In this document: positions 24,825 through 33,131 of the stretch, piece by piece
Numbering within the stretch: position 1 is the stretch's first letter
Layout: every line of letters begins with the position of its first letter
Origin: Actibacterium sp. 188UL27-1
Lineage (GTDB): Bacteria; Pseudomonadota; Alphaproteobacteria; Rhodobacterales; Rhodobacteraceae
Length of the DNA: 51,701 bases
Direction of reading: 5' to 3'
Assembly: GCF_016901225.1 (NCBI RefSeq)
Contig: NZ_JAFEUL010000013.1
Coordinates: 1 to 51,701 of the forward strand
Made by a program: the position numbers and the translations under genes
Notes under the pieces: model-generated
Seen by the model: the letters and a program-made list of their open reading frames with translations, nothing else
The model's database searches: none
Told to the model about the DNA's origin: nothing

Positions 24825-25391
24825 TCTTGGATCGATCTGACCTGTCAAATCAAGATATCGGTGCATGGCTTGTAACGCAGGTGAACGACGATCTATGGGA
24901 TGTTTTTGATCGTGGGTCATAGGTTATTCCATACAAAAACATGGTTGCCCAAAAGTTGACTATATCCCGTCGCAGCTGCGGCATTGTATCAACCGTGGAA
25001 ACCAATTTTCATATTAGGAGCGGTTATCATTGGCATTGAGGCTTAAAAAAATTATATAATATTATCAAATATTTAATGGTAATACATTGAGATTCGCTGT
25101 CGAAAAAGTGTCATCAAGGATTACCTGTGCCGCGAGAATAAACTGTTTCGAAATGCAAAAATAAATCAACCTTAAGTTGATTAAATGGGGCGCAAATACG
25201 GCAAGTTGATGTCCGGCCTCGCCTTAAATTAAAGACTTCAAGGCATTATTGTGAAGGTCGGCAAAATTATGCTCAAATTGCTTGACCGCCTCATTCTCCG
25301 GTCCCTAACCAAATTGTGACGCAGCCTATTTTGCGCGGGCGGCCCTCCGTCCGTGCGTCGATACGATTTAAATTTGTGAAACGAGGATCGC
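24825..25391. other. 567-base AT-rich intergenic leader before the SdrD-like giant
   Basis: No gene seen. The strongest AT bias is at 25040-25220. An inverted repeat AATCAAC-N5-GTTGATT lies at 25164-25182. The 11-mer ACCGCCTCATT at 25285-25295 also occurs in the leader of the first giant gene (2976-2986). A ribosome-binding site ACGAGGA (25381-25387) precedes ATG 25392. No clear terminator follows the aminotransferase gene. Confidence 0.6.
25164..25182. promoter_or_regulatory. Operator-like inverted repeat
   Basis: AATCAAC (25164-25170) and GTTGATT (25176-25182) are perfect inverted arms around CTTAA, in an AT-rich stretch about 210 bases before the start of the SdrD-like gene. The arrangement suits a dimeric regulator, but no regulator is identifiable. 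Confidence 0.35.
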
Positions 25392-28300
25392 ATGACCGAT
25401 ACTACATATTCATTTACTGCAATTGATCTGAACGACCTGAGAGATGCTGGCCTGAATGGCTATGTCAGCAACGGCGATACATTCACCATGCCCGCGGGCG
25501 CTGAAATGTCGGTTGTTGTCGTGGATAATGACGACAAGCTCGCCGGGGATAAGAAGCGCAACGAGCGCTCGGACGATAATAATGGTCAAGAGGCGGCAGC
25601 GATTGGGAATGGCGGTCAGATCTATGTCGAGGCCAATTGGAAGGTCCGGGACGAGCATGGCAACACCTACCGCATGGTCGAGATTGAGCAGGAGGGTTCC
25701 AACGTTGAACTTTTCTCGTTCATCGGGGACGTGCCCCCTGCTGGGGCACAACTGCGTGTCATCAACAGCCATGACCAGCGTGACGTCTCTTATAGTGCGC
25801 TGAGCGCAGATACCGCGCCCGCCATGTCGGACTTTGTTGAATTCGATGATCCCGATATGGTGACGGTCGATTTTGAAGGGCTGGCTGCGGGAACTGTCCT
25901 AGGCACCGCCTATGACGGGGTCACGATCTCTGCACTAAAGAACACTGCCAACCAGCAGACGGTCGAGGCCGAACATATGGACCGCGACGGGTACAACATC
26001 GTCAACGGCTCCCAGGCGTCTGGTGGGAAACTGGTCAAGATCTCTGGCTCGGAAGGTAGCTTGGCCACCGACTTTAACGGCAGTGCCGGCACCTATGAGG
26101 TCAAGATCCGCGTACAAGACGAAACCGACGGCCAAGGCACCATCCAGTTGAAGGTTGATGGTGTCGTTGTCGCCACCCTTGATCTGGACCAGGACAATAA
26201 CGGCGGCGGCAGCAACAACGGTGGTTTCTCGACCCGCAGCTTTGGCGATGTCGAAATCCCCGCAGGTGCCGAGGTGGAGATCGTCTCATTCCGCAGTGGC
26301 GGTGAATACATGCGGATCGACCAACTGATCTTTGAAGGGGAAGGTCAGGCCACCGGGGAGGCGATGGTCTTTGACACCGCCAATCCGACCGGGGGTGATA
26401 ACGACCTCGCGACCTCGGATCTGGGTAATGTCCTGATTATCTCAGAAGACGGGGATAGCAGTGACCCCGATGATGATGCCAATGGTGGCACCCTGGTGTT
26501 TGACTTTGACAGCCCATCAGAAGTGTTCGACCTGAAAATCCTGGACACCGAAAAGGGTGGCGAGGTTCGCTTGTTCGACGCAAATGGCGCGCTGATCAAA
26601 ACTGTGACCATTCCCGAAGTGGCGGATGGCGCCGTTCAACAAGTCCTGATCCAGACAGATGATGTCTCGCGCATGGAAGTTGAACTGAATGGCTCAGGTG
26701 CCGTCGATGACATCCAATTCGTGCCTGGCACTCCGATCACGCCGCCGACGGATGACGGATGTGATGACGACAAGACCGATTTCAACGATCTGGCAACCGG
26801 TACAATTGTGAATGAGCAGATCGAAGGTGTTACCATCACTGCTCAGCGTGCGGGTGATGGCCCCAACTCTGCCAACGATGCCATGATCTTTGACACCGAC
26901 AACCCCACCGGCGGTGACAACGATCTGTCCTATACCGGTGTCGGCAAGGTCATCATCATCTCGGAAGATGGTGACAGTTCTGATCCCGATGACAATGCCT
27001 CTGGTGGTGTGATCCGCTTTGATTTCGACAATCCGTCGAAGGTGACCTCCATCAAGGTGCTGGATACCGAGGAAACGACCGGCACCATCGATCTGTTCGA
27101 TGCTGATGGTGGCTTGATCAAGTCGGTTCCGATCCCTGCTACGGGCGACAATGGCCAGTCCGATGTGACCCTGGATGCCGATGGCGTGGCGCTGATGCTG
27201 GTGAACCTGCCCGGTTCCGGTGCTGTGGATGATCTGTGTTTTGACCATGAGCCGCCGGTGGATCCGCAGACAGGCTCCATCACCAGTCGGGCCTTTATCG
27301 ACAGCGATGATGATAGCCAGGACAACAACAACGGCGATGAAGAGGGATTGGTCGGCGTATCGGTTGTCCTGATCGACGCCAATGGAAATGAGGTCGCCAC
27401 GACAACCACTGGTGAGAACGGCGTGTATAGCTTCACTGGCCTGCCTGCAGGTGATTACACCGTCGTCTTTCCAACCGAAGTGGATGGTCTGAAATTGGTC
27501 GAGGCCAATGTTGGACCCGATGAAAGCGACAGTGATGCCGCCGAGGATACCGGTGCTACGACCACCATCACAATCGGCGTTGGCGAAGCTGTCACGGATG
27601 TCGATGTGGGTTACGAGGCGCTGCCGCCAGCGCCAGGCGCCATTTCGGGCCGGTTCTTCATGGATGCGGATCGAAGCAATACGGAAACTGACGGTGATAT
27701 GCCGCTCGTCTCTGCCGATATAATTTTGCTGCAGGATGGCGTTGTGATCGCGGAAGCCTCCACCGATGCCGATGGCAATTATCGGTTCGATGGCCTGGAA
27801 CCTGGCGGCAACTACGTCGTCGAATTCCAGAACCCGACCGACAAGCTGTTTGTCACTCAGGATTTCGGGGGTGACGACAGCATCGACAGCGACGTTGACG
27901 CGACCGGCTTCACCGGACCTATCACCGTTGTGGCAGGGCAGGAGACCGCGGATGTCGATGCGGGTATCTTTGATCCTGGCAATGCCTCCCTTGGCGGCAC
28001 CTATTTCATGGATATGAACGATAACTCCATTCAGGATGCGGCAGACCTGCCGGTCGTTGGGGGCACAGTTCTGTTGGTCCAGAACGGACGTGCGATCAAA
28101 TCCACCACTACGGATGAGAACGGCAACTACATTTTCGAGAACCTTAACAGCGGCGCATACAATGTGCGGTTCCTGAACGACGATGAGCAAAAGGTCTTTG
28201 TCGACGCCAATGTGGGCGATGACGATACGGTCGATTCCGATGTGACTCAGGTTTTCCCGAATGGTATCGGCACAACGATCCGTGTTTTGGTTGGTGTTAA

Positions 28301-30782
28301 TGAAGCCGTCACCGATGTTGATGCCGGGATTGAAGATCTGAACGCGGCGTCGCTGTCAGGACGGTTCTTTCAAGACAATGATCGCACGGATACAGACACC
28401 GATGGTGATACAGCGGTGGGCAATGCCACAGTCTCGCTCTTCAAGGCCGGGGTTTTCATTGCGGAGACGATGACCGATGCGGATGGCAACTATGATTTCA
28501 CCGGTCTGGCCGCGGGCACGGATTACACGGTTGAGTTCGACAACCCGACCGATCTGGTTTTCGTGGCGCAGGATGTCGGTGCTGATGATGCAATCGACAG
28601 TGATGTTGATGTAAATGGCGCGACCGGAGCGATCACAGTTTTGGTTGGTCAGGCAACAACGGATGTGGATGCAGGTGTCGCAGATCCGCAAACCGGGTCG
28701 ATCATCAGCCGCGCCTTCATCGACAGCGACGATGACAGTCAAGACAACAACAACGGTGATGAAGCGGGTCTGGTCGGGCTGACGGTCATTCTGCTGGATG
28801 ATGGCGGCACTGAGGTTGCAACGACAACGACCGGCGAGGATGGCGTCTATAGCTTCACGGATCTTCCCGCAGGTGACTATACGGTTGTCTTTCCCACCGA
28901 TGTTGACGGGTTCCAGCTTGTGGAGGCCAATGTCGGACCGGATGAAAGTGATAGTGACGCTGCCGAAGATACGGGCGCCACAACCACCATCACGGTTGGC
29001 CCTGGCGAGGCGATCACCGATGTCGATGTCGGGTACGAGGTTCTGCCTGTCCCCACCGGGTCGCTATCGGGTCGCTTCTTCAATGATATCGATTTGTCGG
29101 ACACCGAAACCGACGGAGATACCGGTGTGAGCGGCGCTGTTGTGACCTTGCTGAAGAACGGTATGACCGTCGGTCAAACCACGACCAACACGGATGGCAC
29201 CTATCGTTTTGACGACCTTGAACCGGGTGACGATTATGTCGTCCAATTCGGCAATCCGACGGGCAACGACTTTGTCGCCCAAGATGTGGGTGGGGATGAT
29301 GCGATCGACAGTGATGTCGATGCGACCGGCCAGACTGGCATGATCAGTGTCGTTTCAGGTGAGGAAACGGCCAATATTGATGCTGGTGTCGCTGAGGAAG
29401 ACATCATTGACCCCGTCACTGCAAGCATTGGTGACTTTGTGTTCTTTGATGAAAATGGAAATGGGGTGTTCGACGGGCCGGACACGGCCATGGCCTTTGT
29501 CACCGTAAACCTGTTCCAAGCAGGAGGGGACGGTCTTTTTGGAACGGATGACGATGCGCTCATTGCTTCGCAGACGACGTTCTTTGACGGAGCATATCTT
29601 TTCACCGGCTTGGCTGCTGGTGACTACCGGGTCCAGTTCGTTAATCCCGCTGGGCAGGATCTGACCTTTACCACACCGGGGACTGCGGCAGATGATGAGG
29701 TCAACAATGACAGCGATGCCGATGTTCTGACCGGCTTTACCGAGGTTATCCAACTCTCGGCCGGGGAAGAGGAGCTGGATATCGATGCCGGCGTGATCGT
29801 CGAAGCCGATGTACCCGATCCCAAGGACGATATCGCGGTCGTATGCGCGAAAGAGACGTTTGTCTTGGATGTTCTGGAGAATGACACCGAGTTCAGCGGC
29901 GGCGGTCTGACGGTCACGCAGTTGAATGGTATCGATGTTTTTGTCGGTGAGCCTTTAGACATCGATGGTGTCATCTTCACGCTGGAGGATGACGGCACCT
30001 TCACGGTCGATGCGACGGCTTCTTTTGTGGCGCTGGACATTGGTGAAGAACAAGACGTGTCCTACACCTACACGGTGCAAAACCAGCAAGGTGGATCTGC
30101 TGTTGCCGATATCTCCATCACCTACAAAGGTGTGGCGGAGACGCTGGGCGAGGTGGCCGTGAGTCTGCCCCAAGGCACGATCCAGTTTCAGGTGGTTGAT
30201 GAAAGTGGTCCGGGCGGTTCGCCTGATGAAGCGTTCACCATGAAGCTGACTACGGGTGATGATCGTTTGGATACGGTCTATACCGAGGCATATGGCCTGC
30301 AATTCAATGATGCTGTTCTGTCCGGCAACGCGGATGAATTGATCGAGCTTGCCCCCGGTCTGACCGGCAACCTTCATGTCGCAGGCGTTGGCGATCTGCC
30401 CGACGGTGAGCTGGAGACGATCGGGATCAACGGTGAAACCGCGGCTGAAAATCTGGACATGATCACCTGGATCTTGAACCAGGACTTCACCAGCCAGGGT
30501 TACACCGATGGTGAAGTGCAGGCGGCAATCTGGTCCCTAACGGATGGTCAGTCGCTTGAAGATGCCGGATTTGACGATGGGCTTTTCCTGGCGGATGGAG
30601 CCGGTGACGACGACGATGCCCAAGCGATCCAGGAACTGGCATTGGCCAATGGCGAAGGCTTTGAAGCAGGGCCTGGCGATGTTGTTGGGATCATCGTCAA
30701 TCCCGATGCTCAATCCGATGGTCGCGGCTTTGAGCAGCCATTCATTATCGCAGCCTATTACGATGACCTCGACTGCATCTGA
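25392..30782 (+). CDS. Giant extracellular SdrD-B-repeat protein with nested carbohydrate-binding-like module
   Basis: 1796 residues, strongly acidic. Layout: N-terminal domain 1-146; a PEP-CTERM-protein-like beta domain split by insertion (first strand 160-183, remainder 323-445); an inserted CBM6/35-like module 187-316 (VEAEHMDRDGYN to YMRIDQLIFEG); an uninterrupted second copy of the host domain 462-620; seven SdrD-B-like repeats 625-1470; a cadherin-like Ig domain with VLDVLENDTEF about 1474-1580; and a C-terminal domain 1590-1796 containing VQAAIWSLTDG, reminiscent of thioester (TQXA) adhesin domains. No signal peptide, RTX repeats or LPXTG; the chain ends DDLDCI. Probably a cell-surface or matrix adhesin. 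ACGAGGA supports ATG 25392. Confidence 0.85.
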   Translation: MTDTTYSFTAIDLNDLRDAGLNGYVSNGDTFTMPAGAEMSVVVVDNDDKLAGDKKRNERSDDNNGQEAAAIGNGGQIYVEANWKVRDEHGNTYRMVEIEQEGSNVELFSFIGDVPPAGAQLRVINSHDQRDVSYSALSADTAPAMSDFVEFDDPDMVTVDFEGLAAGTVLGTAYDGVTISALKNTANQQTVEAEHMDRDGYNIVNGSQASGGKLVKISGSEGSLATDFNGSAGTYEVKIRVQDETDGQGTIQLKVDGVVVATLDLDQDNNGGGSNNGGFSTRSFGDVEIPAGAEVEIVSFRSGGEYMRIDQLIFEGEGQATGEAMVFDTANPTGGDNDLATSDLGNVLIISEDGDSSDPDDDANGGTLVFDFDSPSEVFDLKILDTEKGGEVRLFDANGALIKTVTIPEVADGAVQQVLIQTDDVSRMEVELNGSGAVDDIQFVPGTPITPPTDDGCDDDKTDFNDLATGTIVNEQIEGVTITAQRAGDGPNSANDAMIFDTDNPTGGDNDLSYTGVGKVIIISEDGDSSDPDDNASGGVIRFDFDNPSKVTSIKVLDTEETTGTIDLFDADGGLIKSVPIPATGDNGQSDVTLDADGVALMLVNLPGSGAVDDLCFDHEPPVDPQTGSITSRAFIDSDDDSQDNNNGDEEGLVGVSVVLIDANGNEVATTTTGENGVYSFTGLPAGDYTVVFPTEVDGLKLVEANVGPDESDSDAAEDTGATTTITIGVGEAVTDVDVGYEALPPAPGAISGRFFMDADRSNTETDGDMPLVSADIILLQDGVVIAEASTDADGNYRFDGLEPGGNYVVEFQNPTDKLFVTQDFGGDDSIDSDVDATGFTGPITVVAGQETADVDAGIFDPGNASLGGTYFMDMNDNSIQDAADLPVVGGTVLLVQNGRAIKSTTTDENGNYIFENLNSGAYNVRFLNDDEQKVFVDANVGDDDTVDSDVTQVFPNGIGTTIRVLVGVNEAVTDVDAGIEDLNAASLSGRFFQDNDRTDTDTDGDTAVGNATVSLFKAGVFIAETMTDADGNYDFTGLAAGTDYTVEFDNPTDLVFVAQDVGADDAIDSDVDVNGATGAITVLVGQATTDVDAGVADPQTGSIISRAFIDSDDDSQDNNNGDEAGLVGLTVILLDDGGTEVATTTTGEDGVYSFTDLPAGDYTVVFPTDVDGFQLVEANVGPDESDSDAAEDTGATTTITVGPGEAITDVDVGYEVLPVPTGSLSGRFFNDIDLSDTETDGDTGVSGAVVTLLKNGMTVGQTTTNTDGTYRFDDLEPGDDYVVQFGNPTGNDFVAQDVGGDDAIDSDVDATGQTGMISVVSGEETANIDAGVAEEDIIDPVTASIGDFVFFDENGNGVFDGPDTAMAFVTVNLFQAGGDGLFGTDDDALIASQTTFFDGAYLFTGLAAGDYRVQFVNPAGQDLTFTTPGTAADDEVNNDSDADVLTGFTEVIQLSAGEEELDIDAGVIVEADVPDPKDDIAVVCAKETFVLDVLENDTEFSGGGLTVTQLNGIDVFVGEPLDIDGVIFTLEDDGTFTVDATASFVALDIGEEQDVSYTYTVQNQQGGSAVADISITYKGVAETLGEVAVSLPQGTIQFQVVDESGPGGSPDEAFTMKLTTGDDRLDTVYTEAYGLQFNDAVLSGNADELIELAPGLTGNLHVAGVGDLPDGELETIGINGETAAENLDMITWILNQDFTSQGYTDGEVQAAIWSLTDGQSLEDAGFDDGLFLADGAGDDDDAQAIQELALANGEGFEAGPGDVVGIIVNPDAQSDGRGFEQPFIIAAYYDDLDCI
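27265..29810 (+). repeat. Seven tandem SdrD-B-like coding repeats
   Basis: Repeat units of roughly 113-127 codons start near 27265, 27634, 27982, 28345, 28690, 29056 and 29419. Units 1 and 5 open with SRAFIDSDDDSQDNNNGDE and are nearly identical. Units 2, 4 and 6 open SGRFF.D.D..(T/N)(E/D)TDGD. Units 3 and 7 are more divergent. Acidic DxDxD stretches suggest calcium binding, as known for staphylococcal SdrD B repeats. Confidence 0.85.
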
Positions 30783-30792
30783 TGACAAAACT

Positions 30793-30819
30793 GGCGCATC
30801 CGTGATATGCGGATGCGCC
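30793..30819 (+). terminator. Perfect hairpin after the SdrD-like gene
   Basis: GGCGCATCCG (30793-30802) and CGGATGCGCC (30810-30819) form a 10-bp GC-rich stem with a 7-base loop, starting 10 bases after the stop. The T-run is displaced (GTTTTTAT at 30832-30839), so it may act with a factor rather than as a textbook intrinsic terminator. The next gene converges from the right. Confidence 0.6.
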
Positions 30820-31037
30820 GTATCACTTGGCTGTTTTTATTTCCCAGACCTGGGATGATTGGTGCCATTCTGGATATCGATCCAAGAAGGTGGGGAGCGC
30901 CTCTTCCGGTATCTTTTGCTAGATTATTGAAGTTACTGTCGGGCGTGGGGTGCCGCGTCGCGACCATCCGGTGTGATTGATGGAAAGCCGAGGATCTGAT
31001 GATCTGACAAAGCCTGATGGCGGTGCTCGCCGGGTGG

Positions 31038-32681
31038 TCACTTCAGAATCGTGACCTCATCCCATTCCAGCACGCGCATCCCCTCAACCTTCGCAGTGTC
31101 CAACCAGTCCGGCAGCGCGAATGCGGGCCAGCAGTCTTCTCCCTCGCGAAAGACAACTGGTTGATACGTCTCGCGGAACTGTTCGTCGGTGAATAAGCCA
31201 TCGAAAGCTGCATCATCCGTGGACCAGAACTGCAGCCCATCCCCATCCCCGCATCTTCGATTGAAGGCGGCCAGCATGTCCGGTTTGTGTTTCCAGAACG
31301 TTGGGCGATCAAAACTCGCATGGTTGCGCAGGCCGACCTTGACCGGATTGGCATGGGCCATTTCGACCCAATTGAGACCCAAGAGATCAAGGATTTCCCC
31401 TTCATAGGCGAGCGCGATCCCCCCGGCGGGCCCAATCCCGATCGTGGGCAACGGCTCCGCCCGGTTGAGATAGTTTCCAAAGCCCAGACCCCGTTCGACC
31501 AGGGTAAATTCTTTCTGAACGTCGAACCGAGCTTGATAATAGTGCATCCACCCCAGCCCTGAGAGAACCATTGCGGCGGCAAGCGCCGAGAGGCTAAGGC
31601 TCGTTCCATAGCCGCGCTGCCATTCCGATACGGAGGTCACGCCCAAAGCGACGGCTAAGGCGGCGGCAACCGGGAAAAGCGGTGCAATGGGCTGATAGAA
31701 CCGCCACAGCGCAAAGTGATCGCCGCCAAGGCCTGCATAGACGGCCAGTATGCCAAATATCGTGGCACCTGCTATCAGCAGGGCCCGTGTGCCGGGCATG
31801 TCCTGACGAAGCCGCAGGATGGCAAACAACACCAACGCCGCCCAGACGACCAAAAACAGATCCGCCATGGGCGAGTTTTGCAGGAAATCCAGCAGGTATT
31901 TCAGACCATCTTTTATGCCCTGGATCGTATCTGACGAGACCTTCGCATAGAACGTGTTTGGCACCGGCCAGCCGAAATAGGACAATCGGAAGGTCGTGAT
32001 GGCCAGGAAAACGGCAATCGCTGCCGCTCCTGAGGCAAGGCACGTGCGCCAGGCTGTGACCCGTAAAACGCCTGCCAGGATGATAAGCCCAAGCGCCACT
32101 GCAATGCCTTCCGGTCGCACGGTTGGCAGGATCAGAGCCGCCAGCACAATGCCGATGCGGGTCAGAATGCCAGCTTCGACTTCCACCAGTTTCACCAGCA
32201 TCAACGTCAGCCATAACAGCAGCATCGACCAGATCGCCAGTTCCATCATCGTCCAGACGGACCATAGGAAATAGCCTGGACTGGCGATCAAGAACACGAC
32301 CAAGGCACCGACAGCTACCTTCACATCGCATTGCAACCAGTAGCTGAACCACCGCACCATGCGCAGCGATAGATATATCGAAAATACCGTGATCCCCGCT
32401 GACAGTGCCAGGATAGGCAGTTCGGGATCGGGAAACGCCGAATATATGATTGTCAGAAGACCAACCCAGAGAAGTGCGGTTGATCCTTCAACCCGCTCCC
32501 CCCCAACATTGTACACGTAGCCATGACCATTCGCAACGTTTTCAGCATAGGATCGGGTGATTGCAGCGTCATCAATTCCGATCAGCGGGATGCCCTGGAC
32601 TAACGCATAGGATAGCGCTGCACCAAGTAAAGTTGTCACAACGGCCAGAAAGAAATCGGTCACCGTAAACTGTGGTATCAT
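31038..32681 (-). CDS. Polytopic GT-C glycosyltransferase, arabinosyltransferase (AftB)-like
   Basis: 547 residues with about ten hydrophobic segments and a soluble C-terminal part. The first extracytoplasmic loop has IGIDDAAITRSYAENVANGHG and, after it, GGERVEGSTALLW (60-72): the D37-D38 pair plus G(E)RVEG block is typical of polyprenyl-phosphate-sugar-dependent GT-C enzymes, including mycobacterial AftB. It should use a lipid-linked sugar on the periplasmic side. It starts 21 bases after the GtrA gene and belongs to the unit UbiA-GtrA-GT-C. The donor is inferred from the neighbours rather than shown. Confidence 0.8.
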   Translation of the reverse strand: MIPQFTVTDFFLAVVTTLLGAALSYALVQGIPLIGIDDAAITRSYAENVANGHGYVYNVGGERVEGSTALLWVGLLTIIYSAFPDPELPILALSAGITVFSIYLSLRMVRWFSYWLQCDVKVAVGALVVFLIASPGYFLWSVWTMMELAIWSMLLLWLTLMLVKLVEVEAGILTRIGIVLAALILPTVRPEGIAVALGLIILAGVLRVTAWRTCLASGAAAIAVFLAITTFRLSYFGWPVPNTFYAKVSSDTIQGIKDGLKYLLDFLQNSPMADLFLVVWAALVLFAILRLRQDMPGTRALLIAGATIFGILAVYAGLGGDHFALWRFYQPIAPLFPVAAALAVALGVTSVSEWQRGYGTSLSLSALAAAMVLSGLGWMHYYQARFDVQKEFTLVERGLGFGNYLNRAEPLPTIGIGPAGGIALAYEGEILDLLGLNWVEMAHANPVKVGLRNHASFDRPTFWKHKPDMLAAFNRRCGDGDGLQFWSTDDAAFDGLFTDEQFRETYQPVVFREGEDCWPAFALPDWLDTAKVEGMRVLEWDEVTILK

Positions 32682-32702
32682 CGTTACCTCCGCTGGGGCC
32701 GA

Positions 32703-33131
32703 TCAATTGGGTCTGACCGACTGGCCCGACTGGGTGTTGAAAACAAAACGCTTATCCAATTGGTATTTCGTCACATATCCAATGGCCAGCCCGACCACAC
32801 CTCCGATGGTTAACATGTTAGGCGTGGCCCATATCAGCCAGAACATATACTGAACGCCCCACAAAATTAACGTTGGAAACACGCCCATCAGGGCGTACAG
32901 CGAAAACTGTCGCGTATGATCGGCCACGGATGTGCGGTCATCGGCAAAGACCCAGCGCTTATCGAGCAGATATTTGACCAATAGCCCAGCCGCGGTGCTG
33001 ATGACCAAAGCAAGCTCCACCGCGCCCCATCCGCTGTAGATCAGTAGCAAAAGACGCTGGCTGCCCAGGATCACGCTGGTGGAGATCAGCGCAAACACCA
33101 CATAGCGCAAGACGAGTTGGCTTTTGCTCAC
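32703..33131 (-). CDS. GtrA family membrane protein
   Basis: 142 residues with four membrane segments and two halves of the family pattern, AAGLLVKYLLDKRWVF and AIGYVTKYQLDKRFVF. GtrA proteins help move or present polyprenyl-phosphate sugars across the membrane; mycobacterial Rv3789 is a member tied to arabinan synthesis. The ATG overlaps the stop of the UbiA-type gene by four bases (33128-33131), so expression is coupled. Confidence 0.9.
   Translation of the reverse strand: MSKSQLVLRYVVFALISTSVILGSQRLLLLIYSGWGAVELALVISTAAGLLVKYLLDKRWVFADDRTSVADHTRQFSLYALMGVFPTLILWGVQYMFWLIWATPNMLTIGGVVGLAIGYVTKYQLDKRFVFNTQSGQSVRPN

Noticed and set aside
26694-28190. A 498-codon open frame on the minus strand opposite the SdrD-like repeats
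   Set aside because: Antisense shadow of Asp/Thr-rich repeat codons; no start site, motif or independent support.
27265-29810. Regular repeats considered as a CRISPR array
   Set aside because: Units are over 330 bases, in frame and encode SdrD-B-like domains; there are no short repeats with unique spacers.
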